Assembly (NCBI RefSeq): GCF_000282335.1
Contig: NZ_AKJM01000034.1
Coordinates: 36,346-100,345 of the forward strand
Direction: 5' to 3'
From: Pseudomonas sp. GM48
GTDB taxonomy: Bacteria > Pseudomonadota > Gammaproteobacteria > Pseudomonadales > Pseudomonadaceae
Length of the DNA: 64,000 nucleotides
In this document: positions 30,779 to 42,221 of the stretch, piece after piece
Layout: every line of letters starts with the position of its first letter
How positions within the stretch are numbered: position 1 is the first letter of the stretch
Position numbers and translations under genes: made by a program
Notes under the pieces: model-generated
Seen by the model: only the letters and a program-made list of their open reading frames with translations
Database searches by the model: none
What the model was told of the DNA's origin: nothing

Positions 30779-30799
30779 GGCGCTGTTGAACACAGCGCC
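30779..30799 (+). terminator. Hairpin after lepB
   Basis: GGCGCTGT, loop TGAAC, ACAGCGCC give an 8-bp perfect stem 8 nt past the lepB stop. No T-run follows, so it may only attenuate or stabilise the transcript ahead of rnc. Confidence 0.45.
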
Positions 30800-30866
30800 G
30801 AATGCATTTCTGGAACCGGCACATTCGGGGTCTGAAAGCATGAAGCCAATGATATTCAGGACGTAA

Positions 30867-30959
30867 TTTTTGAACACAGCGTTAATTGTCCCAAGCCTGC
30901 GCCCCATCACGGCGATGGCGGTGGAATCCAGCCACGAACTCAGCGTGGGTAAACCGTGA
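30867..30959 (+). pseudogene. Possible remnant of the DUF4845 gene between lepB and rnc
   Basis: P. aeruginosa and others carry a small DUF4845 membrane-protein gene between lepB and rnc (from memory). Here the gap is only 185 bp and holds no such gene. The 30-codon open tail just before rnc ends HELSVGKP, which resembles the end of those proteins. Its TGA overlaps the rnc GTG as GTGA, the geometry expected of a coupled upstream gene. The match is short and may be chance. Confidence 0.3.
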
Positions 30960-31645
30960 GCGTCTCCTTAAGCCGTCTAGAGCGTCAGCTCGGCTACACC
31001 TTCAAGGATCAGGAACTGATGGTCCTGGCCCTGACTCACCGCAGTTTTGCCGGGCGTAACAACGAACGCCTGGAATTCCTCGGTGACGCCATCCTCAACT
31101 TCGTCGCCGGTGAGGCGCTGTTCGAGCGTTTCCCGCTGGCCCGCGAAGGCCAGTTGTCGCGTTTGCGCGCGCGCCTGGTGAAAGGTGAGACCCTGGCCGT
31201 ACTGGCTCGTGGTTTCGATCTGGGCGAATACCTGCGCCTGGGCTCCGGTGAACTGAAAAGCGGCGGTTTCCGTCGCGAGTCGATTCTGGCCGACGCCCTG
31301 GAAGCGCTGATCGGTGCGATCTACCTCGATGCCGGCATGGAAGTGGCCCGCGAGCGTGTACTCGCCTGGCTGGCCGGAGAGTTCGAAGGCCTGACGCTGG
31401 TCGACACCAACAAAGATCCAAAGACCCGCCTGCAGGAGTTCCTGCAGTCCCGTGGTTGTGAGCTGCCGCGTTACGAAGTGGTGGATATCCAGGGTGAACC
31501 GCATTGCCGGACGTTCTTCGTCGAATGCGAAATCATCTTACTGAATGAAAAAAGCCGAGGTCAGGGTGTGAGCCGTCGTATTGCCGAACAGGTAGCGGCC
31601 GCCGCAGCACTGATTGCCCTGGGTGTGGAGAATGGCAATGACTGA
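30956..31645 (+). CDS. rnc: Ribonuclease III
   Basis: Double-strand-specific endoribonuclease for rRNA and mRNA processing. The protein has 229 aa. The catalytic signature [13 protein letters not shown], the second acidic cluster [13 protein letters not shown] and a C-terminal dsRNA-binding domain are present. The GTG start lacks a clear Shine-Dalgarno sequence, consistent with coupling to something upstream that is now missing. The era start lies just inside its 3' end. Confidence 0.96.
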   Translation: MSVSLSRLERQLGYTFKDQELMVLALTHRSFAGRNNERLEFLGDAILNFVAGEALFERFPLAREGQLSRLRARLVKGETLAVLARGFDLGEYLRLGSGELKSGGFRRESILADALEALIGAIYLDAGMEVARERVLAWLAGEFEGLTLVDTNKDPKTRLQEFLQSRGCELPRYEVVDIQGEPHCRTFFVECEIILLNEKSRGQGVSRRIAEQVAAAAALIALGVENGND

Positions 31646-32540
31646 TACAAACGCAACTCGCTGTGGCTATGTTGCCATCGTCGGCCGTCCGAACGTGGGC
31701 AAGTCCACGCTGCTGAACCACATTCTTGGCCAGAAGCTGGCAATCACCTCGCGCAAGCCGCAGACCACCCGTCACAACATGCTCGGTATCAAGACCGAGG
31801 GCGATGTGCAGGCGATCTACGTCGACACCCCTGGTATGCACAAGGGTGGCGAAAAGGCTCTGAACCGCTACATGAACAAGACTGCTTCGGCGGCGTTGAA
31901 AGACGTCGACGTGGTGATCTTCGTGGTCGACCGCACCAAGTGGACCGAAGAAGACCAGATGGTTCTCGAGCGCGTCCAGTACGTGACCGGCCCACTGATC
32001 GTGGCGCTGAACAAGACCGATCGCATCGAAGACAAAGCCGAGCTGATGCCGCACCTGAGCTGGTTGCAGGAGCAGTTGCCGAATGCGCAGATCATGCCGA
32101 TTTCCGCGCAGCACGGGCACAACCTCGATGCGCTGGAGCGAGTGATTGCCGGGCATCTGCCGGAAAACGATCACTTCTTCCCGGAAGACCAGATCACCGA
32201 CCGCAGCAGCCGTTTCCTCGCCGCCGAGCTGGTGCGCGAGAAAATCATGCGCCAGATGGGCGCCGAGCTGCCGTACCAGATCACCGTCGAAATCGAAGAG
32301 TTCAAGCAGCAGGGCAAGACCCTGCATATCCATGCCCTGATCCTCGTCGAGCGCGATGGCCAGAAGAAAATCATCATTGGCGACAAGGGCGAGCGCATCA
32401 AGCGCATCGGCACCGAAGCGCGCAAGGACATGGAGCTGCTGTTCGACTCCAAGATCATGCTCAACCTGTGGGTCAAGGTTAAGGGTGGCTGGTCCGACGA
32501 CGAACGTGCCTTGCGTTCGCTGGGTTACGGCGATCTGTAA
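31638..32540 (+). CDS. era: Ribosome-maturation GTPase Era
   Basis: GTPase that binds the 3' end of 16S rRNA through a C-terminal KH domain. The protein has 300 aa. [16 protein letters not shown] and NKTD form the G domain, and [13 protein letters not shown] is the KH motif. The ATG at 31638 sits 7 nt after GGAG and overlaps the rnc end by 8 bp; another ATG two codons upstream is less well spaced. Confidence 0.96.
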   Translation: MTDTNATRCGYVAIVGRPNVGKSTLLNHILGQKLAITSRKPQTTRHNMLGIKTEGDVQAIYVDTPGMHKGGEKALNRYMNKTASAALKDVDVVIFVVDRTKWTEEDQMVLERVQYVTGPLIVALNKTDRIEDKAELMPHLSWLQEQLPNAQIMPISAQHGHNLDALERVIAGHLPENDHFFPEDQITDRSSRFLAAELVREKIMRQMGAELPYQITVEIEEFKQQGKTLHIHALILVERDGQKKIIIGDKGERIKRIGTEARKDMELLFDSKIMLNLWVKVKGGWSDDERALRSLGYGDL

Positions 32541-32565
32541 TCTCAGACTGTACAAAGATTCAAAT

Positions 32566-32654
32566 GTGGGAGCGGGCTTGCTCGCGAAAGCGGTTTAACA
32601 TTCAACATCCTGGTTGACTGTCACGCCGCCTTCGCGAGCAAGCCCGCTCCCACA
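32566..32654. repeat. REP doublet, GTGGGAGCGGGC family (era-recO)
   Basis: Arms TGTGGGAGCGGGCTTGCTCG and CGAGCAAGCCCGCTCCCACA, 89 bp end to end. It splits the era-recO gap, so recO may need readthrough or its own promoter. Confidence 0.85.
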
Positions 32655-32701
32655 TTTGGTTTGTGTTGATCTCACGATGGCGCTCCTCCAACGAGATACC
32701 C

Positions 32702-33391
32702 ATGTCCTCAACCCTGCCAATCGGCCAACCCGCCTACGTCCTGCACTCCCGCGCCTACCGCGAAAACAGTGCGCTGGTGGATTTCCTCACGCCGCAAGGT
32801 CGGCTGCGGGCGGTATTGCGCAGTGCGCGGGGCAAGGCCGGGACGCTCGCTCGGCCATTCGTGCCGCTGGAGGTCGAGTTCCGTGGACGTGGTGAGTTGA
32901 AGAACGTCGGGCGCATGGAAAGTGCCGGTGTTTCCACCTGGCTCAACGGTGAGGCGTTGTTCAGTGGCCTTTACCTCAATGAACTGCTGATTCGCCTGTT
33001 GCCCGCCGAAGACCCGCATCCCGGTGTATTCGATCATTACGCCGCGACCTTGCTGGCCCTGGCTGAAGGTCGGCCGCTGGAGCCGTTGCTGCGCTCTTTC
33101 GAGTGGCGATTGCTCGATGATCTTGGCTACGGTTTTTCCCTCAATACCGACATTCACGGTGATCCCATTGCGCCGAACGGTCTTTACCGTTTGCAGGTGG
33201 ATGCCGGGCTGGAGCAGGTCTATCTACTGCAACCGGGTCTCTTCAACGGCACTGAACTGCTGGCCATGGCTGAGGCGGACTGGTCCGCTCCTGGCGCGCT
33301 GTCGGCGGCCAAACGCTTGATGCGTCAGGCACTGGCAGTGCATCTTGGGGGCCGACCTTTGGTTTCCCGCGAGTTGTTTCGAAAACCGTAA
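32702..33391 (+). CDS. recO: DNA repair protein RecO
   Basis: RecF-pathway mediator that anneals single strands and loads RecA with RecR. The protein has 229 aa. It has an N-terminal OB-fold ([34 protein letters not shown]) and a helical C-terminal part. The start was placed at the ATG giving [10 protein letters not shown]; the frame is open further upstream without family-like sequence. The order rnc-era-recO-pdxJ is conserved. Confidence 0.94.
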   Translation: MSSTLPIGQPAYVLHSRAYRENSALVDFLTPQGRLRAVLRSARGKAGTLARPFVPLEVEFRGRGELKNVGRMESAGVSTWLNGEALFSGLYLNELLIRLLPAEDPHPGVFDHYAATLLALAEGRPLEPLLRSFEWRLLDDLGYGFSLNTDIHGDPIAPNGLYRLQVDAGLEQVYLLQPGLFNGTELLAMAEADWSAPGALSAAKRLMRQALAVHLGGRPLVSRELFRKP

Positions 33392-33442
33392 ATTCTGCAT
33401 GTATGCTGTGCACCGAACTTTCTCTTCTTCTGGAGCGCTTCC

Positions 33443-34189
33443 GTGACCACCAGCACCCGCATTCTTCTTGGCGTGAACATCGACCACGTTGCCACCCTGC
33501 GTCAGGCCCGGGGCACCCGTTACCCGGATCCGGTCAAGGCCGCACTGGACGCGGAAGAGGCGGGCGCTGATGGCATTACCGTGCACCTGCGCGAAGATCG
33601 TCGGCACATCCAGGAGCGCGACGTACTGGTGCTCAAGGACGTGCTGCAAACCCGCATGAACTTCGAAATGGGCGTCACCGAAGAAATGATGCAGTTTGCC
33701 GAGCGCATCCGCCCGGCACACATTTGCCTGGTGCCGGAAACCCGTCAGGAACTGACCACCGAAGGTGGCCTGGACGTGGCGGGTCAGGAGGCGCGGATCA
33801 AGGCGGCGGTCGAGCGCCTGTCGAAGATCGGCTCCGAAGTGTCGCTGTTCATTGACGCCGATGAGCGGCAGATCGAAGCCTCCCGCCGTGTCGGCGCGCC
33901 AGCCATCGAGCTGCACACCGGGCGATACGCCGATGCCGAGACGCCGACCGAAGTCGCCGAAGAACTCAAGCGTGTGGCCGATGGCGTGGCCTTTGGCCTG
34001 GCCCAGGGCCTGATCGTCAATGCCGGCCATGGCCTGCACTATCACAATGTCGAAGCCGTGGCGGCGATCAAGGGCATCAACGAACTGAACATCGGCCATG
34101 CGCTGGTGGCCCATGCGCTGTTCGTTGGCTTCAAGTCGGCTGTTTCGGAGATGAAGGCGCTGATTCTGGCGGCGGCTGCCAAGGCTTAA
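33443..34189 (+). CDS. pdxJ: Pyridoxine 5'-phosphate synthase PdxJ
   Basis: Closes the ring of vitamin B6 from 1-deoxyxylulose 5-phosphate and 3-amino-2-oxopropyl phosphate. It is a TIM barrel of 248 aa with [15 protein letters not shown] at the N-terminus, HLREDRRHI, and GHGLHYHNV near the C-terminus. GTG start with CTGGAG upstream. It is the last gene of the lepA-to-pdxJ cluster. Confidence 0.96.
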   Translation: MTTSTRILLGVNIDHVATLRQARGTRYPDPVKAALDAEEAGADGITVHLREDRRHIQERDVLVLKDVLQTRMNFEMGVTEEMMQFAERIRPAHICLVPETRQELTTEGGLDVAGQEARIKAAVERLSKIGSEVSLFIDADERQIEASRRVGAPAIELHTGRYADAETPTEVAEELKRVADGVAFGLAQGLIVNAGHGLHYHNVEAVAAIKGINELNIGHALVAHALFVGFKSAVSEMKALILAAAAKA

Positions 34190-34206
34190 AAACCAACACA
34201 AAACCC

Positions 34207-34296
34207 TGTGGGAGCGGGCTTGCTCGCGAAAGCGGCTTATCAGTCAACATCTCTGTTGGCTGACACTCCGCTTTCGCGAGCAAGCCCGCTCCCACA
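34207..34296. repeat. REP doublet, GTGGGAGCGGGC family (pdxJ-mltF)
   Basis: Arms TGTGGGAGCGGGCTTGCTCG and CGAGCAAGCCCGCTCCCACA extended by CGAAAGCGG/CCGCTTTCG-like inner arms, so the stem is longer than usual. It lies between convergent pdxJ and mltF. Confidence 0.85.
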
Positions 34297-34315
34297 TTTG
34301 ATCCAGGTTGTTCTG

Positions 34316-35827
<1,512 letters not shown>

Positions 35828-36061
35828 CTAGTCTGCTAGAGATCACAAATCCGGCCGAAACCCCGCAGGAACGGGCCTTGTCCGCATTTTGTTACAGTAA
35901 AAATAAGCTGTCGTCACATGCCCGGTTAACCTGACTTTCGAGGCAGAAACACAGATCGACACCCGAGTGCAACCGTGCGTAGCGTTTCGGGTGCTGTCGC
36001 GGGCTGTTTAGGCTAGAATGCACGGCCTCAAAGCACACCCCTTCCCGAGGCTGTCCCGAAG

Positions 36062-39000
36062 ATGTTGATCCTGCGCGGCGCTCCTGCCCTTTCTGCCTTT
36101 CGCCACAGCAAGCTCCTTGAGCAACTGAGCCAGAAGGTTCCGGCTGTCAGCGGCCTGTATGCTGAATTCGCTCACTTCGCCGAAGTTACCGGCGTCCTGA
36201 CCGGCGACGAACAGCAGGTGCTCGCGCGCCTTCTGAAGTACGGTCCAAGCGTTCCGGTACAGGAGCCGACCGGTCGTCTGTTCCTGGTGTTGCCGCGTTT
36301 CGGCACCATCTCGCCATGGTCGAGCAAGGCCAGCGACATCGCCCGCAACTGCGGCCTGGCGAAAATCCAGCGCCTGGAGCGCGGCATCGCGTTCTACGTG
36401 GCCGGCCAGTTCAGCGACGCTGAAGCCCAGCTTATTGCTGACGGTCTGCACGACCGCATGACCCAGATCGTCCTGGGCAACCTCGAACAGGCCGCCGGCC
36501 TGTTCAGCCACGCCGAACCGAAGCCCCTGACCGCCATTGACGTGCTGGGCGGCGGCCGCGCCGCGCTGGAAAAAGCCAACACCGAACTGGGCCTGGCCCT
36601 GGCCGAAGACGAGATCGACTATCTGGTCAATGCCTTCGTCGGCTTGAAGCGTAACCCGCATGACATCGAACTGATGATGTTCGCCCAGGCGAACTCCGAG
36701 CATTGCCGTCACAAGATCTTCAACGCCAGTTGGGATATCGACGGCGAGAGCCAGGAAAAAAGCCTGTTCGGCATGATCAAGAACACCTACCAGATGCACA
36801 ACGAAGGTGTCCTGTCGGCTTATAAGGACAACGCTTCGGTGATCGTCGGTTCCGTGGCCGGTCGTTTCTTCCCGGACCCTGAAACCCGCCAGTACGGCGC
36901 GGTACAGGAACCGGTGCACATCCTGATGAAGGTTGAAACCCACAACCACCCGACCGCGATTGCCCCGTTCCCGGGCGCGTCCACCGGTTCCGGTGGCGAA
37001 ATCCGCGACGAAGGCGCCACCGGTCGTGGTGCCAAGCCGAAAGCCGGCCTGACCGGTTTCACTGTGTCCAACCTGCAGATCCCGGGCTTCGAACAGCCGT
37101 GGGAAGTGCCGTACGGCAAGCCGGAGCGCATCGTTACCGCGCTGGACATCATGATCGAAGGCCCGCTGGGCGGTGCCGCGTTCAACAACGAATTCGGCCG
37201 TCCGGCGCTGACCGGCTACTTCCGTACCTTCGAGCAATCGATCACCACGCCACACGGTGATGAAGTTCGCGGCTACCACAAGCCGATCATGCTGGCTGGC
37301 GGCATGGGCAACATCCGTGAAGAGCACGTCAAGAAAGGCGAGATTCTGGTTGGCTCCAAGCTGATCGTGCTCGGCGGCCCGGCGATGCTGATCGGCCTGG
37401 GCGGCGGCGCGGCTTCCTCCATGGCTACCGGCACCAGCTCGGCGGACCTGGACTTCGCGTCGGTACAACGCGAAAACCCGGAAATGGAACGTCGCTGCCA
37501 GGAAGTCATCGACCGTTGCTGGCAACTGGGCGACAAAAACCCGATCAGCTTCATCCACGACGTGGGTGCGGGCGGTCTGTCCAACGCCTTCCCGGAACTG
37601 GTCAACGACGGCGACCGCGGTGGCCGTTTCGAACTGCGCAACATTCCAAACGACGAGCCGGGCATGGCCCCGCACGAAATCTGGTCCAACGAATCCCAGG
37701 AACGTTACGTTCTGGCCGTAGGCCCGGCGGATTTCGAGCGCTTCAAGGCGATCTGCGAACGTGAGCGTTGCCCGTTTGCCGTGGTCGGCGAAGCCACTGC
37801 AGAACCACAGCTGACCGTGACTGACAGCCACTTCGGCAACAGCCCGGTGGACATGCCACTGGAAGTGTTGCTGGGCAAGGCGCCGCGCATGCACCGTTCG
37901 GTGGTGCGTGAAGCCGAACTGGGCGATGACTTCGATCCGTCGGCCCTGAACATTGCCGAATGCGTCGAGCGCGTCCTGCATCACCCGGCCGTGGCGAGCA
38001 AGAGCTTCCTGATCACCATCGGCGACCGCACCATCACCGGCCTCGTGGCCCGTGACCAGATGGTCGGCCCGTGGCAGGTGCCGGTGGCCGACGTTGCCGT
38101 CACCGCCACCAGCTTCGACGTCTACACCGGTGAAGCCATGGCCATGGGCGAGCGTACTCCGCTGGCGCTGCTGGACGCTCCGGCGTCGGGCCGCATGGCC
38201 ATCGGCGAAACCCTGACCAACATCGCGGCTTCGCGCATCGGCAAGATCTCCGACATCAAGCTGTCGGCGAACTGGATGTCGGCTGCCGGTCACCCGGGCG
38301 AAGACGCACGTCTGTACGACACCGTGAAAGCGGTCGGCATGGAACTCTGCCCTGAGCTGGGCATCACCATTCCGGTGGGCAAGGACTCGATGTCCATGGC
38401 CACGCGCTGGAACGATGAAGGTGTGGACAAGTCCGTCACTTCGCCGATGTCCCTGATCGTCACCGGTTTCGCGCCAGTGACTGACATCCGTCAGACCCTG
38501 ACCCCGCAACTGCGCATGGACAAGGGCACCACCGACCTGATCCTGATCGACCTGGGCCGCGGCCAGAACCGCATGGGCGCCTCGATCCTCGCGCAGGTTC
38601 ACGGCAAGCTCGGCAAGCAGGCTCCGGACGTCGATGACGCCGAAGACCTGAAGGCCTTCTTCGCCGTGATCCAGGGCCTCAACGCCGACGGTCACCTGCT
38701 GGCTTACCACGACCGTTCCGACGGTGGTCTGCTGACCAGCGTTGTCGAGATGGCGTTCGCCGGTCACTGTGGCCTGAGCCTGAACCTCGACGGTCTGGCG
38801 GAAACCTCCGCCGACATCGCTGCGATCCTGTTCAACGAAGAACTGGGTGCCGTGATCCAGGTTCGCCAGGACGCCACCCCGGACATCCTCGCGCAGTTCA
38901 GCGCTGCCGGTCTGGGTGATTGCGTATCGGTGGTCGGTCAGCCGATGAACAACGGCGAGATCAGCATCACCTTCAACGGCGAAACCGTGTTCGAAGGCCA

Positions 39001-39958
39001 GCGTCGTCTGCTGCAACGCCAGTGGGCCGAGACCAGCTACCAGATCCAGCGTCTGCGCGACAACGCCGACTGCGCCGAGCAAGAGTTCGACGTGCTGCTG
39101 GAAGAAGACAACCCGGGCCTGAGCGTCAAGCTGAGCTACGACATCAACCAGGACATCGCCGCGCCTTACATCAAGAAAGGCATTCGCCCACAGGTTGCCG
39201 TACTGCGTGAGCAGGGCGTCAACGGTCAGGTGGAAATGGCGGCTGCATTCGACCGCGCCGGTTTCAACGCGATCGACGTGCACATGAGCGACATTCTGGC
39301 CGGCCGTGTCGACCTGAACGAGTTCAAGGGCATGGTCGCTTGCGGTGGCTTCTCCTACGGCGACGTATTGGGTGCCGGTGAAGGCTGGGCGAAATCCGCG
39401 CTGTTCAACAGCCGCGCCCGCGATGCGTTCCAGGGCTTCTTCGAGCGCAACGACAGCTTCACCCTCGGCGTGTGCAACGGTTGCCAGATGATGTCCAACC
39501 TGCACGAGCTGATCCCGGGCAGCGAGTTCTGGCCGCACTTCGTGCGCAACCGTTCCGAGCAGTTCGAAGCCCGTGTAGCGATGGTGCAGATCCAGGAGTC
39601 GAACTCGATCTTCCTGCAGGGCATGGCCGGTTCGCGTATGCCGATCGCCATCGCCCACGGCGAAGGTCATGCCGAGTTCGCCAGCGAAGAAGCACTGCTG
39701 CAAGCCGATCTGTCCGGTTGCGTGGCGATGCGTTTCGTCGACAACCACGGCAAGGTCACCGAAAGCTACCCGGCCAACCCGAACGGCTCGCCGCGCGGGA
39801 TCACCGGCCTGACCAGCCGCGACGGTCGCGTAACGATCATGATGCCGCACCCGGAGCGAGTGTTCCGCGCCGTGCAGAACTCGTGGCGTTCCGATGACTG
39901 GAACGAAGATGCACCGTTGATGCGCATGTTCCGTAATGCTCGTGTGTGGGTGAACTAA
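36062..39958 (+). CDS. purL: Phosphoribosylformylglycinamidine synthase
   Basis: Large single-chain FGAM synthase (1298 aa) of de novo purine synthesis; it turns FGAR, glutamine and ATP into FGAM. It has an N-terminal PurS-like and linker region, two AIRS-type ATP-binding halves ([37 protein letters not shown]), and a C-terminal class I glutaminase. The glutaminase cysteine lies in GVCNGCQMM and the histidine in AHGEGHAEF. Very regular codon use suggests high expression. A small NIF3-like gene follows after 5 bp. Confidence 0.97.
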   Translation: MLILRGAPALSAFRHSKLLEQLSQKVPAVSGLYAEFAHFAEVTGVLTGDEQQVLARLLKYGPSVPVQEPTGRLFLVLPRFGTISPWSSKASDIARNCGLAKIQRLERGIAFYVAGQFSDAEAQLIADGLHDRMTQIVLGNLEQAAGLFSHAEPKPLTAIDVLGGGRAALEKANTELGLALAEDEIDYLVNAFVGLKRNPHDIELMMFAQANSEHCRHKIFNASWDIDGESQEKSLFGMIKNTYQMHNEGVLSAYKDNASVIVGSVAGRFFPDPETRQYGAVQEPVHILMKVETHNHPTAIAPFPGASTGSGGEIRDEGATGRGAKPKAGLTGFTVSNLQIPGFEQPWEVPYGKPERIVTALDIMIEGPLGGAAFNNEFGRPALTGYFRTFEQSITTPHGDEVRGYHKPIMLAGGMGNIREEHVKKGEILVGSKLIVLGGPAMLIGLGGGAASSMATGTSSADLDFASVQRENPEMERRCQEVIDRCWQLGDKNPISFIHDVGAGGLSNAFPELVNDGDRGGRFELRNIPNDEPGMAPHEIWSNESQERYVLAVGPADFERFKAICERERCPFAVVGEATAEPQLTVTDSHFGNSPVDMPLEVLLGKAPRMHRSVVREAELGDDFDPSALNIAECVERVLHHPAVASKSFLITIGDRTITGLVARDQMVGPWQVPVADVAVTATSFDVYTGEAMAMGERTPLALLDAPASGRMAIGETLTNIAASRIGKISDIKLSANWMSAAGHPGEDARLYDTVKAVGMELCPELGITIPVGKDSMSMATRWNDEGVDKSVTSPMSLIVTGFAPVTDIRQTLTPQLRMDKGTTDLILIDLGRGQNRMGASILAQVHGKLGKQAPDVDDAEDLKAFFAVIQGLNADGHLLAYHDRSDGGLLTSVVEMAFAGHCGLSLNLDGLAETSADIAAILFNEELGAVIQVRQDATPDILAQFSAAGLGDCVSVVGQPMNNGEISITFNGETVFEGQRRLLQRQWAETSYQIQRLRDNADCAEQEFDVLLEEDNPGLSVKLSYDINQDIAAPYIKKGIRPQVAVLREQGVNGQVEMAAAFDRAGFNAIDVHMSDILAGRVDLNEFKGMVACGGFSYGDVLGAGEGWAKSALFNSRARDAFQGFFERNDSFTLGVCNGCQMMSNLHELIPGSEFWPHFVRNRSEQFEARVAMVQIQESNSIFLQGMAGSRMPIAIAHGEGHAEFASEEALLQADLSGCVAMRFVDNHGKVTESYPANPNGSPRGITGLTSRDGRVTIMMPHPERVFRAVQNSWRSDDWNEDAPLMRMFRNARVWVN

Positions 39959-39963
39959 GCGCT

Positions 39964-40275
39964 GTGTACAAGCTCAGCTTTTTTGTTCCCGACAGTCATG
40001 TCGACCTGGTCAAGAGTGCCGTATTCGCCGCCGGTGGCGGACGGATCGGTGCTTACGATCACTGTGCATGGCAGGTGTTGGGCCTTGGCCAGTTTCGCCC
40101 ACTGGACGGCAGCCAGCCGTTCATTGGGCAAGCGGGGCAGGTCGAACAGGTCGAGGAATGGAAGGTTGAGCTCGTAGTGGCCGATGAGTTGATTCGCCCG
40201 GTGGTGGCGGCTCTGAAGCAGAGCCACCCCTACGAGACGCCGGCTTATGAAGTGTGGCGGCTGGAGGATTTCTGA
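39964..40275 (+). CDS. YqfO/NIF3-like single-domain protein
   Basis: Protein of 103 aa matching only the inserted ferredoxin-like (PII-like) domain of NIF3/YqfO proteins: YKLSFFVPDSHVDLVKSAVF at the start and SHPYETPAYEVWRLEDF at the end. The metal-binding NIF3 halves are absent. Function is unknown; a small-molecule-sensing role is sometimes suggested for the fold. The GTG at 39964 is preferred to an earlier GTG inside purL. The 5-bp gap to purL suggests coupled translation, and a terminator follows. Confidence 0.8.
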   Translation: MYKLSFFVPDSHVDLVKSAVFAAGGGRIGAYDHCAWQVLGLGQFRPLDGSQPFIGQAGQVEQVEEWKVELVVADELIRPVVAALKQSHPYETPAYEVWRLEDF

Positions 40276-40296
40276 TTCTCCGGTGCTGAAATGAAA

Positions 40297-40328
40297 AACC
40301 CGCTGAAAGTGATTTCAGCGGGTTTTTT
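40297..40328. terminator. Bidirectional terminator after purL-yqfO
   Basis: AACCCGCTGAAA, loop GTGA, TTTCAGCGGGTT form a 12-bp perfect stem, with an A-run before and a T-run after it. It can serve the plus-strand purL transcript and, on the minus strand, readthrough from nagE. Confidence 0.88.
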
Positions 40329-40363
40329 GTTGCTTGCAATTCAAAGGATGTACACCGATCCAG

Positions 40364-40453
40364 GGTGGGAGCGGGCTTGCTCGCGAAGGCGGTCTAACCG
40401 GCAACATTGATGCTGAATGTGATGGCCTTTTCGCGAGCAAGCCCGCTCCCACA
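40364..40453. repeat. REP doublet, GTGGGAGCGGGC family (yqfO-nagE)
   Basis: Arms GGTGGGAGCGGGCTTGCTCG and CGAGCAAGCCCGCTCCCACA between the convergent purL and nag transcripts. Confidence 0.85.
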
Positions 40454-40476
40454 CTGGTTCGGTGTGTTTCCAAAAT

Positions 40477-42192
40477 CTAAACCTTGGCACTGACCTCACT
40501 GCGATTGACCAATGCCTCCAGCGCATCACTCAAGGTCGACGCCTTGTCGCCAATCAACAGATGCCAGACGCCACCGTCCAGTTGACTCACACCCTGACAA
40601 CCCAGCGCTTTCAAATCAGATTCCGACAAGGCCTTGCCGTCGGCCAGTTGCAGGCGCAGGCGGGTCATGGCAATGCAATCGAGTTGCAGCACATTGTCTC
40701 CACCGCCCAGCGCCTCCAGCCATCGCCGGGCTTCAGGTGTCTCCACGGCGAGAGGTGCGGGTTCATCAATGACTGCCGCAGGCGACGACACGATGGCGCG
40801 ACCCAACGCCGGCATCGCCAGGCGAATCTCGTCGGCGATGGCGTCGGCCATCGGTCCGACCACCACCTGCAAACTCCCGCCCTTGCCCGGACGCACCACG
40901 GCCATGGCGCCGAGCGCTTTCAAATCTGTATCCGAGGCCTTGTGGCGATCCACCATGTCCAGACGCAACCGCGTGGTGCAGGCGCCGACGGTGATCAGGT
41001 TTTCCGCACCACCCAAGGCCTTGATGTAAGCCCCGGCACGCTCGTTGTCGGCCACGGCGGCCTGCTCGGTGGTCGCGACACCTTCACGTCCCGGGGTTTT
41101 CAGATCGAAGCGGCGGATACAGAAATCAAACACCACGTAATAGATCACGGCATACGCCAGGCCCACCGGGAACACCAGCCAGCCGTTGGTGGACTTGCCC
41201 CAGCCAAGGATCATGTCGATGAAGCCACCGGAGAAGGTGAACCCCAGGTGGATGTTCAGCAGATTGGTGATAGCCAACGACAGGCCGGTCAGCAGCGCGT
41301 GCAACAAGAAGAGCAGTGGCGCAAGGAACATGAAGGCGAACTCGACGGGTTCTGTGACGCCAGTGAGGAACGAGGTCAGGGCCATCGACAGGAAGATCCC
41401 GCCCATGACTTTTCGCCGTTCCGGCAAGGCGTTGCGGTACATTGCCAGGCACGCGGCGGGCAGGCCGAAGAGCATCATCGGGAACATGCCGGTGGTGAAT
41501 TGGCCGCCCTTGGGGTCGCCGGCGAAGTAGCGCGAGATATCGCCGGTCACGAGGGCGCCCGTAGCCGGGTCGGTGAAGTTGCCGAAGACGAACCATGCCA
41601 TGTTGTTGATGATGTGGTGCAGGCCAGTGACGATCAGTAGGCGGTTGAACACGCCGAAGACGAACGCACCGATGCTGCCGCTTTCCATCATCAGTGTGCC
41701 GAAGCTGTTGATGCCGTGCTGGATCGGCGGCCAGATGTAGCCGAACACCACGCCCAGGCCCACAGCGGCGAACCCGGTGACAATCGGCACGAAGCGCCGG
41801 CCACCGAAGAACGCCAGGTATTCCGGCAGCTTGATGTCCTTGAAGCGGTTGTACAGCGCGCCGGCCATCAGGCCGCTGACGATCCCGGCGAGCATGCCCA
41901 TGTTGATGCTCGGGTCGAGCACCTTGAGGGTGGCGATCATCACCAGGTAACCGATCACCCCGGCAAGCCCCGCCGTACCGTTGTTGTCTTTGGCGAAACC
42001 GACCGCGATGCCGATGGCGAAGATCATGGCCAGGTTGGCGAAAATCACCTGGCCGGCGTCGTGGATGATTGCGATGTTCAGCAGGTCGGTATCGCCCAGG
42101 CGCAGCAGCAGGCCGGCAATCGGCAGGATCGCGATCGGCAGCATCAGTGCACGGCCGAGGCGTTGCAGGCCTTCAATGAAAAGTTGGTACAT
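40477..42192 (-). CDS. nagE: GlcNAc-specific PTS permease, IIC-IIB plus second IIB-like domain
   Basis: Membrane permease (571 aa) that takes up N-acetylglucosamine and phosphorylates it. The N-terminal 370 residues form the IIC membrane domain. The first IIB domain carries the phospho-cysteine C405 in VGACTTRLRL. A second IIB-like domain ends the protein. There the residue aligned with C405 is A508 (CIAMTRLRL), with a displaced C506, so it looks unable to accept phosphate in the normal way. It is the last gene of the nag operon, 29 bp after nagF, which supplies IIA, HPr and EI. Confidence 0.93.
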   Translation of the reverse strand: MYQLFIEGLQRLGRALMLPIAILPIAGLLLRLGDTDLLNIAIIHDAGQVIFANLAMIFAIGIAVGFAKDNNGTAGLAGVIGYLVMIATLKVLDPSINMGMLAGIVSGLMAGALYNRFKDIKLPEYLAFFGGRRFVPIVTGFAAVGLGVVFGYIWPPIQHGINSFGTLMMESGSIGAFVFGVFNRLLIVTGLHHIINNMAWFVFGNFTDPATGALVTGDISRYFAGDPKGGQFTTGMFPMMLFGLPAACLAMYRNALPERRKVMGGIFLSMALTSFLTGVTEPVEFAFMFLAPLLFLLHALLTGLSLAITNLLNIHLGFTFSGGFIDMILGWGKSTNGWLVFPVGLAYAVIYYVVFDFCIRRFDLKTPGREGVATTEQAAVADNERAGAYIKALGGAENLITVGACTTRLRLDMVDRHKASDTDLKALGAMAVVRPGKGGSLQVVVGPMADAIADEIRLAMPALGRAIVSSPAAVIDEPAPLAVETPEARRWLEALGGGDNVLQLDCIAMTRLRLQLADGKALSESDLKALGCQGVSQLDGGVWHLLIGDKASTLSDALEALVNRSEVSAKV

Positions 42193-42221
42193 GGCGGATC
42201 TCCCTGGATTCTTGTTGTTCT

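Noticed and set aside
32566..32654. Short frames reading MGAGLLAK or similar inside REP doublets across the window
   Set aside because: They recur wherever the REP arm occurs in one frame, so they reflect the repeat sequence and not genes.
36008..39850. Antisense open frame of 1280 codons opposite purL
   Set aside because: Arises from strong third-position GC bias in purL; low-complexity His/Val/Gly-rich translation with no domains.
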